64,000 nt of DNA from Pannonibacter sp. XCT-53 (GCF_009915765.1 NZ_JAABLQ010000001.1:2170001-2234000), one strand, 5' to 3'; shown: positions 36,259 through 45,317, counted from the stretch's first letter. Numbers and translations: made by a program. Notes: a model not told the origin generated them from the sequence alone.

Positions 36259-37182
36259 TTAAGACAGCGCCGCCTCCGCCTTGCGCTCCGACAGCCAGAT
36301 CCCGCCCAGAACGAGCACAAGCGCCACGGCGTGGTGCCACTGGAACGGTTCGCCCAGGAGCAGCACCGCAAGGATCGCGGAGAAGATCGGCACGAGATTG
36401 ATGAAGACGCCGGCGCGGCCGGGGCCGATCAGTTCGACGCCGCGCATGAAATGGATCTGCGCGAGGAACGAGGGAAACAGGGCGATGAACAGCACGATGA
36501 GCCAGCCCTCGAGACCCGGCCAGATCGCTGTCCCGGCCGCGATCTCGTAGACCACCGCCGGCACCGAGGCGAGCGCCGAGATGATCGACAGCAGCGTGAA
36601 GAAGACCATGCCGGACAGCTTGGGCCGGTTGCGCAGGGCCAGCGTGTAGCCCGCATAGAAGAGGCTGGCGACCAGCATGATGCCGTCGCCGGGATTGATC
36701 TGAAGACGGGCCAGGTTGGCGAAGTCGCCCTGGGCAGCCACCAGCGCCACGCCTGCCATCGTCACCAGGATGCCGGCGACCTGCAGCGCCTTCACCCGCG
36801 CCCGGAAGACCAGAACGGTGCCCAGCAGCACCAGCGCCGGCATCGAGCCCTGGATGATGCCGAGGTTGATCGCCGAGGTCGAATGGGCCGCGACATAGAA
36901 CAGGATGTTGAAGCCGACGAAGCCGAACAGGGCCATGGCCACCATGCCCGGCAGATGCGGCCGCGCCAGGTCCCATTCGCTGACCAGCTGACGCCGCATC
37001 ATCACCGCAAGGAGGCCCGCCACGATGATCCAGCGCAGGAACACGATCACCATCGGCGACACCTCGCCAATGGCCAGGCGACCGGCAATCGTGTTGCCGC
37101 CCCAGTACAGCATCGCCAGCGTCAGCAGCAGGATGGGACTGGTGTTCAGTCGGGCACCGAGGCTGCGGGCAGCATCGATCAT
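36259..37182 (-). CDS. DMT-superfamily EamA transporter
   Basis: This 307-aa inner-membrane exporter has about ten transmembrane helices in two EamA repeats. The first repeat contains MLYWGGNTIAGRLA and FLRWIIVAGLLAVM; the second contains GDGIMLVASLFYAGYTLALR and PIFSAILAVLLLGEPF. The pattern is the ordinary drug/metabolite (often amino-acid or nucleotide-sugar) exporter family, and substrates cannot be inferred. AAGGAG eight bases before ATG 37182. The 302-base gap to the divergent malate synthase gene holds the promoters of both. Confidence 0.92.
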   Translation of the reverse strand: MIDAARSLGARLNTSPILLLTLAMLYWGGNTIAGRLAIGEVSPMVIVFLRWIIVAGLLAVMMRRQLVSEWDLARPHLPGMVAMALFGFVGFNILFYVAAHSTSAINLGIIQGSMPALVLLGTVLVFRARVKALQVAGILVTMAGVALVAAQGDFANLARLQINPGDGIMLVASLFYAGYTLALRNRPKLSGMVFFTLLSIISALASVPAVVYEIAAGTAIWPGLEGWLIVLFIALFPSFLAQIHFMRGVELIGPGRAGVFINLVPIFSAILAVLLLGEPFQWHHAVALVLVLGGIWLSERKAEAALS

Positions 37183-37484
37183 CGGGGAAGCTCCTTGCCG
37201 GGCGGGGGGGCGGCCGGATCAGGTCAGACCGGCAGGTCCGGCACGGGCGGATGGACGCAGACCGGCGCTGGACCCCGTGAGGTGTGACCGGAATTGCCGG
37301 CGCATGCAAGTGCGATCACCGCGCCTTCGCCAAAGGGCGGAGCCGCGCCGCGATTGTTTCCCTTGCGGAGAAGGTCATGTGGGATCCCCTGCAATTGACG
37401 AAAAGGCGAAGCGGCTCGACAGTGCGTTCAGACTGGACAGCCTCCGTCTGGCCCTGACGGCCGGACGGACCGAGGGAGACTGGC
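37183..37484. other. Divergent promoter region eamA-like/glcB
   Basis: A 302-base region between divergent genes. It is GC-rich with an AT-richer patch near 37360-37420 (TTGTTTCCCTTGCGG, GAAAAGGCGAAGC), where the malate synthase promoter may lie, and GAGGGAG at 37472-37478 as ribosome-binding site. No repeat or convincing regulatory dyad is seen. Confidence 0.35.
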
Positions 37485-39647
37485 ATGACGGAACGGGTCG
37501 AGGCGCATGGCCTCAAGGTCGCACGGGAACTGCATGATTTCGTCAATGACCGGGTGCTGCCCGGAACGGGCGTGTCGGCCGACGCCTTCTGGGGCGGATT
37601 TGCCGCGATCCTGGCTGACCTTGCACCGGTGAACCGGGCGCTGCTGGCCAGGCGCGATGCGTTGCAGGCGCAGATCGATGCCTGGCACCGGGCCAATCCG
37701 GGCGCGCCGGACATGACCGCCTACAAAGCCTTCCTGACGGACATCGGCTATCTGGTGCCCGAGGGACCCGACTTTGCCGTCGGAACGGCCAATGTCGACC
37801 CGGAGATCGCCGCCGTCGCCGGGCCGCAGCTCGTCGTGCCGGTGATGAACGCCCGCTACGCGCTCAACGCTGCCAACGCCCGCTGGGGCTCGCTCTATGA
37901 CGCGCTCTACGGCACCGATGCGATGGGCTCCCTGCCGGCCGCCGGCGGCTATGATGCGGCGCGCGGCGCCGAGGTCATCGCCCACGCCCGCAAGGTGCTC
38001 GATGACGCGGCCCCGCTGGCGGCCGGCTCCTGGCGCACCGTGACGGGCCTGCGGCTCTCTGCCGGCATGCTGAGCGTGACGACTGACGCGGGCGAAACGG
38101 GACTTGCCGACCCGGCGCAGCTCAAGGGCTACACCGGGGCGCCGGACGCGCCCGCCTCGGTGCTGCTGGCGCGCAACGGGCTGCATCTCGACATCCGGAT
38201 CGACCGCACCCATCCGATCGGCGCCACGGACCTGGCCGGCATTGCCGATGTGGTGCTGGAAGCGGCGCTCTCGACCATCATGGACTGCGAGGATTCGGTC
38301 GCCGCCGTCGACGCCGAGGACAAGGTCGTCGTCTATGGCAACTGGCTTGGCCTGATGAAGGGCGACCTCACCGACACGTTCGAGAAGGGCGGCAAGAGCG
38401 TCACCCGCCGTCTCGCCGGCGACCGCAGCTACACCGGCGCTGACGGCGAAACGCTCACCCTGCATGGCCGCTCGCTCATGCTGGTGCGCAACGTCGGCCA
38501 CCTGATGACCATCGACGCGGTTCTCGACGCCGAGGGCCACGAGGTGCCGGAGGGCATTCTCGACGGCATGGTGACGGCGGCCATCGCCCTGCATGACATC
38601 GGCGCCCATGGCCGCCGGGCCAATTCCCGCGCCGGCTCGGTCTACATCGTCAAGCCGAAGATGCACGGGCCGGAGGAAGTCGCCTTCGCCGACCGGCTGT
38701 TTGCCCGCATCGAGGACGTGCTGGGCCTCGCCCGCAACACGCTCAAGATGGGCATCATGGACGAGGAGCGCCGGACGACGGTGAACCTCAAGGAATGCAT
38801 CCGGGCGGCAAAGGACCGGGTGTTCTTCATCAACACCGGCTTCCTCGACCGCACCGGCGACGAGATGCACACCTCGATGGAAGCCGGGCCGATGATCCGC
38901 AAGGGCGACATGAAGGCCGCCACCTGGATCGCGTCCTATGAAGCCAACAACGTGGATGTCGGTCTGGCCTGTGGCCTGCCGGGTCATGCGCAGATCGGCA
39001 AGGGCATGTGGGCGATGCCGGACCTGATGAAGGCGATGATCGAGCAGAAGATCGCCCATCCGATGGCTGGCGCCAACACCGCCTGGGTCCCCTCCCCGAC
39101 GGCCGCGACGCTGCACGCGCTGCATTATCACAAGGTCAGCGTGAAGGCCCGCCAGGGCGAGCTTGCCAGCCGGACGAAGGCAAGGCTGGACGACATCCTG
39201 TCGATCCCCGTGGCCACCCGTCCGAACTGGTCGGCCGCAGACATCCAGGCGGAACTGGACAACAATGCGCAAGGCATCCTCGGCTATGTGGTGCGCTGGG
39301 TGGATCAGGGCGTCGGCTGCTCCAAGGTGCCGGACATTCACGATGTCGGCCTGATGGAAGATCGGGCGACGCTGCGCATCTCCTCGCAGCACATCGCCAA
39401 CTGGCTGCGCCACGGCGTCTGCAGCGAGGCCCAGGTGATGGAAACGCTGAAGCGCATGGCTGCCGTGGTGGACGCCCAGAACGCCGGCGATCCGCTGTAC
39501 CGGCCGATGGCCGCCGATTTCGACGGCTCCATCGCCTTCAGGGCCGCCTGCGACCTGGTGTTTGAAGGCACCCGCCAGCCGAACGGCTACACCGAACCCG
39601 TCCTCCACGCCCGCCGCCGCGAAGCCAAGGCGCGCGCGCGAGGCTGA
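37485..39647 (+). CDS. glcB: Malate synthase G
   Basis: This 720-aa cytosolic Mg2+-dependent enzyme condenses glyoxylate with acetyl-CoA to malate. The family length (about 720-730) and sequence blocks match isoform [37 protein letters not shown] (catalytic/metal acidic residues), [41 protein letters not shown] and [20 protein letters not shown]. No isocitrate lyase is adjacent; glyoxylate may come from glycolate or from an ethylmalonyl-CoA cycle. GAGGGAG precedes the ATG. The gene ends at a GC hairpin. Confidence 0.98.
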   Translation: MTERVEAHGLKVARELHDFVNDRVLPGTGVSADAFWGGFAAILADLAPVNRALLARRDALQAQIDAWHRANPGAPDMTAYKAFLTDIGYLVPEGPDFAVGTANVDPEIAAVAGPQLVVPVMNARYALNAANARWGSLYDALYGTDAMGSLPAAGGYDAARGAEVIAHARKVLDDAAPLAAGSWRTVTGLRLSAGMLSVTTDAGETGLADPAQLKGYTGAPDAPASVLLARNGLHLDIRIDRTHPIGATDLAGIADVVLEAALSTIMDCEDSVAAVDAEDKVVVYGNWLGLMKGDLTDTFEKGGKSVTRRLAGDRSYTGADGETLTLHGRSLMLVRNVGHLMTIDAVLDAEGHEVPEGILDGMVTAAIALHDIGAHGRRANSRAGSVYIVKPKMHGPEEVAFADRLFARIEDVLGLARNTLKMGIMDEERRTTVNLKECIRAAKDRVFFINTGFLDRTGDEMHTSMEAGPMIRKGDMKAATWIASYEANNVDVGLACGLPGHAQIGKGMWAMPDLMKAMIEQKIAHPMAGANTAWVPSPTAATLHALHYHKVSVKARQGELASRTKARLDDILSIPVATRPNWSAADIQAELDNNAQGILGYVVRWVDQGVGCSKVPDIHDVGLMEDRATLRISSQHIANWLRHGVCSEAQVMETLKRMAAVVDAQNAGDPLYRPMAADFDGSIAFRAACDLVFEGTRQPNGYTEPVLHARRREAKARARG

Positions 39648-39655
39648 CAACCCGG

Positions 39656-39693
39656 CGAGGGGGGCACGCGCCGGTGCCCTCCTCGCGGTCTTT
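39656..39693 (+). terminator. Hairpin after glcB (probable terminator)
   Basis: CGAGGGGGGCAC (39656-39667) pairs with GTGCCCTCCTCG (39674-39685) with one G-T pair around a six-base loop, followed only by a weak T tract (TCTTTC). Confidence 0.7.
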
Positions 39694-39707
39694 CGACAGG
39701 AAGGTCC

Positions 39708-41044
39708 ATGGTCCAGTCGCCCGAGACGTCAAAGGGTCCTGAGCGCGTCTATCCGCCGATGGTCCGGCTGCTGGCCCGGTCGTCCGGTGGCCGCCATCTT
39801 GTGCCCGCGACGCGGGACTGGCGCGACGTCGAGCGCTGGCTCCTCGATGAGGCCGGACGAATCCCGACCCTTCATGCCCTGTTCGAGGGATTCTGCTGGC
39901 ACCTGGTTGCCGCCGATGTTCCCTTGCACAGGGCAAGCCTGCATGTCGGGACCCTGCATCCCCAGCTGCTGGGCTTTGCCTGGAACTGGAGTGAAGCCGA
40001 CGGGTTCTGTGACGAGGTCCAGGTCAGCGAGGAGGCCCTGGCGCAGCCGGCGTTCCTGCGCAGCCCCCTGGCTGTCGTCTTCCGGACCGGCGAGGAACTC
40101 GTTCTCGATGCGCGCGATGACGCGACCGTTGCGCAATACGGCATCATGGCCGACCTGCGCCAGGCCGGCTTTACCCAGTATGTCGCCACTCCCCTGGGGG
40201 CCGGCGACTATCACAATGTCGCGACCGTCGCCACACGGCATCCGGACGGGTTCTCGCCCGAACAGCACGAGATCCTGTGCTCGCTGCTGCGCCTCCTTGC
40301 CCTGCATGTCGAGCGGCATATCGCACTGCGGATTTCCCAGAATGTGGTCGCCACCTATCTCGCGTGGATGCCGGCAAGGCGGTGCTCGACGGCGTCATCA
40401 AGCGCGGCACGGGCAGCCGCATCGAGGCGGTCATCTGGGTCTCGGACCTCCGCGGCTTCACCGATCTGTCCGACCGGCTGGCGCCAGACGACATGCTGCT
40501 GATTCTCAACGCGTATTTTTCGGCGTTGGTCGAGGCCATCACGCGGCATGGCGGCGATGTGCTCAAGTTTGTCGGCGATGGCCTGCTGGCGGTCTTTCCG
40601 CTCGAGCGCACCTACGACCAGGCGAATGCCGCCTGCGCAGCCCTTGCCGCAGCGCTGGACGCGGAGATCGCCGTCGCAGGACTGGGCGTGAGCCCTCCCG
40701 CCGAGTTGTCCGGCATCGACGGCTGGGCACCGCTCCAGTCAGGGATCGGGCTGCATGTCGGGGATGTCTTCTTCGGCAATGTCGGAGCTGCCAACCGGCT
40801 GGACTTCACGGTCATCGGCTCGGCAGTCAACACGGCCAGCCGGGTCGAAGGCCTCACGAAGCCGCTGGCAAGGCCCATCCTCATGACCGCCCCGGTCGCC
40901 GAGGCGGTTGCCGTTGCCACGGGGACGACCGCCCGGACGACTGCCCGGGCGACCGGGGCGGTCGAAAGCCTCGGCCGCCACAGCCTGCGCGGACTGCCCG
41001 AACCGATGGATCTGTTTGCCCCGATCAGACCGTACGCCCCCTGA
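39708..41044 (+). pseudogene. GAF-like/class III cyclase gene interrupted by a single-base frameshift
   Basis: Two overlapping frames make one gene. From ATG 39708 (AGGAAGG upstream) an N-terminal domain of about 220 residues ends ...RISQNVVATYLA. The reading then continues in the -1 register as VDAGKAVLDGVIKRG and a complete cyclase domain (VIWVSDLRGFTD, LKFVGDGLLAVF, TVIGSAVNTASRVE) to the stop at 41044. Restoring one G in CTCGCGTGG (about 40361-40369) would give TYLGVDAGK and one protein of about 445 aa. There is no other lesion, so this is either a very recent mutation or a sequence error; no slippery heptamer is visible. The substrate-selecting Asp is replaced by Ser (IGSAVN). Confidence 0.85.
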
Positions 41045-41304
41045 AACACACGTGACCGCCCCCCGAGGGGCCCCGGGCCGAAGGGGCCGGGCCCTTGCGC
41101 TTGCGGCAGGGCCGGCATCAGATGGCGCGACGAGGAGCTGCAACCGACGGTCGAATGTCGTGAAACCGACATAGTGGTCTAGTTATCTATACATTCGGGT
41201 CAATACGCACAGGGTACGCCTTGAAATGTGCACTCAATGCACATACCTTAGCGGAAAGAAGAACGCGTAAGCGCCCCGACCACCAGATGCAGGAGAACAA
41301 GACC
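41045..41304 (+). promoter_or_regulatory. Upstream region of the 43-aa gene
   Basis: A 260-base gap, distinctly AT-richer from 41160 onwards. A -10-like TATCTATACAT (about 41185) follows a -35-like stretch in ACATAGTGGTC. AGGAG at 41290-41294 is nine bases before the ATG at 41305. A promoter for the small gene is likely, but the elements are judged by eye. Confidence 0.4.
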
Positions 41305-41436
41305 ATGAACGTCTACACTGCCCGCGCGCTGATCATCGATCACCGGCAGGACTACAACCGCGACCGGCTGCCCTGGCTGCCGTCGAGCCTCTACCGCCTG
41401 TTTGCCGAGGCCACCAAGGGCAAGCGCCCGGCCTGA
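41305..41436 (+). CDS. Small 43-residue protein
   Basis: This 43-aa peptide is basic and tyrosine-rich (MNVYTARALIIDHRQDYNR... SLYRLFAEATKGKRPA). It has a good Shine-Dalgarno (AGGAG, nine bases) and its own AT-rich promoter region, which favours a real gene over chance. It is without signal or transmembrane segment and shows a DUF1127-like size and arginine content but not the DUF1127 motif. No function is proposed. The frame is open upstream to 41221 without a better start. It is followed within 25 bases by the foldback element. Confidence 0.6.
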   Translation: MNVYTARALIIDHRQDYNRDRLPWLPSSLYRLFAEATKGKRPA

Positions 41437-41458
41437 CGCATCCCATGCGGCCCCCCTG

Positions 41459-41765
41459 AAAGCCCCGGTCATTCCGGGGCTGAGGTTGGTGACAAACTTC
41501 GGAGTTTCGTCAGTTTGCCGTCATTCCGGACAAGGTGAGCGTTCAGCGAACCGCAGATCCGGAATCCAGCATGTCTGTGCGAGCGCAAGCGAGCCCAAAA
41601 CCAAGTCAGCTCGATACGACTTGCGACCGACAGGTGTGTCGCGCTTCGCGCGGCTGATATCTGGATCCCGGCTCGGCGCTTCGCTCACGCTCAGCTTGGC
41701 CGGGATGACGGCGGTGAAGCCCGAGGTTTGTCATCAGTCTGAGCCCCGGTCATTCCGGGGCTTTT
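41459..41765. mobile_element. 305-bp nested foldback (MITE-like) element
   Basis: The same 21-mer palindrome AGCCCCGGTCATTCCGGGGC(T) stands at both ends (41461-41481 and 41742-41762). Inside, further pairs are inverted: TGACAAAC(T/C)TCGG with CCGAGGTTTGTCA (41490 and 41720), GTCATTCCGG with CCGGGATGAC (41520 and 41700), and GATCCGGAATCCAGC with CTGGATCCCGGCTC (41556 and 41661). Arms of about 130 bp fold back on each other around a 45-bp centre. There is no transposase and no ORF. The CCGGAATCC/GGATCCCGG core resembles dispersed palindromic repeats of alphaproteobacteria. The right end (T run after 41762) may also terminate transcription. Confidence 0.85.
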
Positions 41766-41783
41766 GCTTTGTCGCGCCTGACC

Positions 41784-43550
41784 TTAACTGGTGCGAGCCT
41801 GATCCAGCGCAAGACGGGCGGCGCGGACAGCCGTGTCGAGATCAGGGTGGACCTGCACCTCGCCGTCCTTCAGGCCATGGGTGGCCAGCGCGCCGCGGAT
41901 GGCCGGGCTCGCCCCGGCCAGATGCAGCGTCACGTTCCGGCCCGACGCCTTGCGCAAGGCTCCGATCATCGTCAGCGCGGCGGTGGAATCCATCAGGGCG
42001 ACGCCGGAGAAGTCCAGCACCAGAGCCCTGTGCCGGTCGGCGATCCGGTCGAGCACGGCGCCTACGGTCGCGGCCGAGCCGAAGAAGAAGGCACCCGACA
42101 GGCGGTAGACGACCAGATCGGGATCACTGGCAACGCCGGCGGCAAAGGGCGCCTCGCCGCGCAGGTACTGCAGGCCGCTGTCGCTGCCTGACAGGCGGTC
42201 GGCCGCATCCTCGCCGACGAAGGGCTTGTGCTGCTCGACCTGCACCAGACGCGCCATGCGGTCGATGAAGATGGCCCCGCCGAGCGCGACGCCCACCAGA
42301 ATGGCCTCCGTCAGGTCGCGGAACAGGGTCAGGAAGAACGTGGCGCCAAAGACCAGCGTGTCCGCGCGCGAATGGCGCAGGATGGTGCCGATGGCGTGAC
42401 GCTCCAGCATGTTCCAGGCCACCACCGCCAGCACGCCGGCGAGTGCTGCCAGCGGAATGTAGCCGGCAAGCGGGGCGGCGACGAGCAGGAACAGCAGCAG
42501 GAACACGGCATGCAGCATGCCAGAGACCGGCGACGTCGCACCCGCCCGGACATTCGTGGCCGTGCGGGCGATGGTGCCGGTGACGCAGATGCCGCCGAAC
42601 AGCGCCGAGCCGATGTTGGCCACGCCCTGCGCCACCAGTTCGCAGTTCGCGCGGTGGCGCCGTCCGGTCATTCCGTCGGCCACCACGGCAGACAGCAGCG
42701 ATTCGATGGCCCCCAGCAGGGCGAAGCCGATGGCTTCCGGCAGGACCGCCAGCATCTTCGCAACCGAAACGTCCGGCAGCGCGGGGGCCGGCAAGCCGGC
42801 CGGAATGCCGCCAAACCGCGAGGCGATCGTGTCGACCGGCAAGTCGAGGCCGGCCGTGAGACCGGCAGCAAGCACGACGGCAATCAACAGGCCGGGCCAA
42901 TGCGGCCGGTAGCGGCGCAGGAGCAGGATGAGACCAATCGTGCCGGCGGACAGCGCCAGGGTGATGCCGTTGAGGCTTGGCAACGCCGCAGCCAGAGCCG
43001 GCAGCTTCTCCGCCAGCGGCCCCGGCTCCGGACCGGCAAGCGTCAGGCCGAACAGGTCCTTGAGCTGGCTGGACAGGATGATGACGCCAATCCCGGCCGT
43101 GAAGCCGACGGTGACCGGATGCGGGATGTACTTGATGTAGGTGCCAAGGCGCAGGCCGCCGATGAGCATCAGGAAGACGCCGGACATGAGCGTCGCCAGG
43201 ATCAGCCCCTCCATGCCATGGCGGGCAATGCAGGCGGCGACCAGCACGATGAAGGCGCCCGCCGGCCCGCCGATCTGGTACCGGCTGCCCCCCAGTGCCG
43301 ACACGAGGAACCCGCCGACAATGGCGGTCGTCAGCCCCGCGCCCGGCGTCGCGCCGGAGGCGATCGCGATGGCCATCGACAGCGGCAGGGCGACGATCGC
43401 CACCGTCAGGCCGGCGATGGCATCCGCCCGCAGCCGGGCCGGACCGTAGCCCTCGCGCAAGGTGGTGACGAGTTTCGGGGTGTACAGCTCGGCCAGGGTC
43501 GGTGCTGTCGCGCGCGGTGTCGAGGCCGGCATTCCGGACATGGTGGACAT
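41784..43550 (-). CDS. SulP-family anion transporter with STAS domain
   Basis: This 588-aa inner-membrane protein has an N-terminal SulP transporter (about 12 helices; ADAIAGLTVAIVALPLSMAIAIASG is the family opening, followed by GGPAGAFIVLVA and PHPVTVGFTAGIGV). A C-terminal STAS domain (from about 480; ALVLDFSGVALMDSTAALTM) resembles anti-sigma-factor antagonists. SulP proteins move sulfate, bicarbonate or dicarboxylates; the substrate is not clear here. Start ATG 43550 has AAGGA close upstream; two further in-frame ATGs (43541, 43532) are possible. A small XRE regulator is encoded just upstream on the same strand. Confidence 0.94.
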   Translation of the reverse strand: MSTMSGMPASTPRATAPTLAELYTPKLVTTLREGYGPARLRADAIAGLTVAIVALPLSMAIAIASGATPGAGLTTAIVGGFLVSALGGSRYQIGGPAGAFIVLVAACIARHGMEGLILATLMSGVFLMLIGGLRLGTYIKYIPHPVTVGFTAGIGVIILSSQLKDLFGLTLAGPEPGPLAEKLPALAAALPSLNGITLALSAGTIGLILLLRRYRPHWPGLLIAVVLAAGLTAGLDLPVDTIASRFGGIPAGLPAPALPDVSVAKMLAVLPEAIGFALLGAIESLLSAVVADGMTGRRHRANCELVAQGVANIGSALFGGICVTGTIARTATNVRAGATSPVSGMLHAVFLLLFLLVAAPLAGYIPLAALAGVLAVVAWNMLERHAIGTILRHSRADTLVFGATFFLTLFRDLTEAILVGVALGGAIFIDRMARLVQVEQHKPFVGEDAADRLSGSDSGLQYLRGEAPFAAGVASDPDLVVYRLSGAFFFGSAATVGAVLDRIADRHRALVLDFSGVALMDSTAALTMIGALRKASGRNVTLHLAGASPAIRGALATHGLKDGEVQVHPDLDTAVRAARLALDQARTS

Positions 43551-43564
43551 GCTGTCCTTCCTGA

Positions 43565-43740
43565 ACCCGACCTGAGGGGACTTGGCCGGAACTGGGCTGG
43601 GACTGGGCTGGCCCGAACTGGGCTGGCACCGGGGCCGGTGAAGCTGTGGCCAGTCCATCGGGAGCCAGTCCGTCGCCGTCCAGTCCGTCGGGCGACGCCG
43701 GGCCGGGCTCTGCTCCCGCGTCGCCGGGCCGGCACGGGCT
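43565..43740. repeat. Stutter repeats upstream of the SulP gene
   Basis: Between 43585 and 43635 the unit (G)AACTGGGCTGG recurs four times with drift; between 43650 and 43695 the unit CCAGTCCRTCGG recurs three times. Non-coding and immediately upstream of the SulP start on its coding strand, so it forms part of that mRNA leader or the promoter. Confidence 0.65.
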
Positions 43741-43819
43741 GGTCCGCAGCCGCGGCCGGAGGCAAGGGTCAGGGCGCGGCGGTGCCATGCGGACCGCGCC
43801 GGCGCACCCGCGGTGATGC

Positions 43820-44083
43820 CTAGGTGCCAGAGGCCGGCGGCTGGCGCAGGCGCACGCCCCGCCCGCCGGCAAGACTGGCCGCATTCTCGCCGATCAGTTC
43901 GATCCCGGCCGCGTCCAGCGCCTCGATCACCCGCGTCAGCGTGTCGATGACCCCGCGCACGGTGCCGTTGCTCGCCTCCATCCGCTGGATCGTCGGCACG
44001 GACACGCCGGCAAGGTCGGCCAGCTGTTTCTGGTCGATGCCGAGGAGCGCGCGTGCGGCCTTGAGTTGGGCGGAGGTGAGCAT
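43820..44083 (-). CDS. Small XRE-family transcriptional regulator
   Basis: This 87-aa single-domain Cro/C1-type protein has helix-turn-helix IDQKQLADLAGVSVPTIQRME, followed by a helix IDTLTRVIEALDAAGIELI and a short tail. ATG 44083 (MLTSAQ) is preferred; TTG 44098 is an alternative. A near-perfect dyad GTGATGT-CCAGA-ACATCAC (44102-44120) sits 19 bases upstream and is a likely autoregulatory operator. It is upstream of and co-directional with the SulP transporter gene (269-base gap), which it may regulate. Confidence 0.88.
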   Translation of the reverse strand: MLTSAQLKAARALLGIDQKQLADLAGVSVPTIQRMEASNGTVRGVIDTLTRVIEALDAAGIELIGENAASLAGGRGVRLRQPPASGT

Positions 44084-44101
44084 GGCATCCGGCAGCAAGG
44101 G

Positions 44102-44120
44102 GTGATGTCCAGAACATCAC
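44102..44120. promoter_or_regulatory. Putative operator of the XRE regulator
   Basis: GTGATGT (44102-44108), five bases, ACATCAC (44114-44120): a perfect 7-bp inverted repeat placed just upstream of the XRE start, next to an AT-richer TATTGGCTGTCAGGATACAA stretch that could contain the promoter. Binding by the XRE protein is inference. Confidence 0.6.
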
Positions 44121-44361
44121 TATTGGCTGTCAGGATACAAGACTTCGCGGCCAGAATCCAATGATGCCCGCCTGAGGCATGATCCGTATGAAACCGGATG
44201 CCGTCTCCGGCATTCTGGCGGGGCACGCCCGGGTGAACCGGTCCGCCCACAAGGGCGTGGCCAGCAGCCGGGCAGAAACCGGCTGCCAGCCAGGAGAGGG
44301 GTTTGCCTTGCCCCGGCAGCCGCCCCAGGCACCTGCAATGGGACGACGCCAGGGGATCAGG

Positions 44362-44607
44362 TCAGAGCACGGCCGAGCAGAGCGCGGTCAGGCCATGCCA
44401 GCTTTCGACCGGCGTGAAGAGGCAGCAGGCGTGGACCACGGCGAGCGTGGCAAGAACGGCCACCGCCGTGGCCAGTGCCAGACGGATCGACGGATCCTGC
44501 GAGATGTCAGCCCAGCTCTCGGCCCAACTCTCGCCCCATGTCGCGGCAAGCCGTTCATCCCCCTGCCGCCGCAGCGCGGCTGCGGTGCCCATCGTCATGC
44601 TCCCCAT
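44362..44607 (-). CDS. Small single-pass membrane protein at the end of the cox cluster
   Basis: This 81-aa protein starts MGSMTMGTAAALRRQG. A Trp-rich ESWAESWADIS segment is followed by one transmembrane helix (IRLALATAVAVLATLAVVHACCLF) and a short Trp/His tail. The ATG at 44607 has a strong GGAGGAG six bases upstream, whereas the longer frame to 44799 overlaps coxG, so the short form is chosen. Last co-directional gene of the cox cluster, 94 bases after coxG. It could be a membrane anchor or assembly factor for CO dehydrogenase (context only); I recognise no family. Confidence 0.7.
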   Translation of the reverse strand: MGSMTMGTAAALRRQGDERLAATWGESWAESWADISQDPSIRLALATAVAVLATLAVVHACCLFTPVESWHGLTALCSAVL

Positions 44608-44701
44608 GCTGCTCTCCTCCAAAGATGCGTTGTCACCGTCGACGGGCGTGCGGCGGGCGGGCAGCAGGCCGGCGGTCCGCGCCTGCTGCCCGCGTGCCGG
44701 A

Positions 44702-45256
44702 TCAGGTGCCGGCTTCCGCCTCGTCCTTCTTCTTGCCGAACAGGCCACCGAACCAGCCCTTCTTCTCGCTGCCCGCCTCGGCCGCCTCGCCCTCGGCACC
44801 TTCGGCCGGTGCAGCAGGCGCGACGATCTCGCCGAAGCTCTTGAAGAACTCGCCGGCCAGTCGCTTGGCGGTGGAATCGATCAGGCGCGCGCCGAGCTGG
44901 GCGAGCTTGCCGCCGACATTGGCGTCGACCTCGTAATGCAGGATGGTGGCGTCCGGTCCGTCTTCCTCGAGCCAGACCTTGGCCCCACCCCGGGCAAAGC
45001 CGGCCACGCCGCCGGACCCTTCGCCGTCGATGCGGTAGCCTTTCGGCGGATCCAGCTCGCTCAAGGTCACCTTGCCGCCGAAGGTCGCCTTCACCGGGCC
45101 GACCTTCAGGGTCACCTTGGCTTCCAGCTCGGTGTCGGAATGCTTGATCAGCTCCTCGCAGCCGGGGATCGCGGCCTTGAGCACGTCCGGATCGTTCAGA
45201 GCCTCCCACACCTTCTGACGCGGGGCTTCAATTCGTTGACTGTCGGCCATCTGCAT
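44702..45256 (-). CDS. coxG: CoxG, SRPBCC/CoxG-family protein
   Basis: This 184-aa protein has an SRPBCC ligand-binding fold, with PGCEELIKHSDTELEAKVTLKVGPVKATFGGKV spread over residues 29-65 in the order typical of COG3427. The C-terminal extension is Ala/Glu/Gly-rich and ends with an amphipathic basic segment (KKGWFGGLFGKKK). In Oligotropha, CoxG is needed to recruit CO dehydrogenase to the cytoplasmic membrane, and the C-terminal tail would suit membrane contact. ATG 45256 is used (GAGGG about 11 bases upstream); ATG 45250 is the alternative. It lies 61 bases after coxF. Confidence 0.93.
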   Translation of the reverse strand: MQMADSQRIEAPRQKVWEALNDPDVLKAAIPGCEELIKHSDTELEAKVTLKVGPVKATFGGKVTLSELDPPKGYRIDGEGSGGVAGFARGGAKVWLEEDGPDATILHYEVDANVGGKLAQLGARLIDSTAKRLAGEFFKSFGEIVAPAAPAEGAEGEAAEAGSEKKGWFGGLFGKKKDEAEAGT

Positions 45257-45317
45257 GACGTGATTTTCCCTCTTCTGGATCCGGCCCTGTCTGGCTTCCG
45301 TTTGACCGGTCGGCGGG

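Noticed and set aside
33018..36401. 1127-codon open frame on the plus strand opposite the Na+/H+ exchanger gene
   Set aside because: Its translation is His/Gln/Arg/Asp-rich without domains and mirrors the codon bias of the exchanger on the other strand; a typical high-GC antisense shadow.
40340..40380. Programmed -1 frameshift in the cyclase gene
   Set aside because: No X-XXY-YYZ slippery heptamer or downstream stimulatory hairpin is evident; a missing base explains the data more simply.
39562..41055. 497-codon plus-strand frame spanning the cyclase region
   Set aside because: It is the third reading frame over the broken cyclase gene; the catalytic motifs lie in the other two frames.
41459..41765. 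Pair of ordinary terminators with the same palindrome
   Set aside because: The ends could act as terminators, but inner inverted pairs over the full 305 bp show one composite element.
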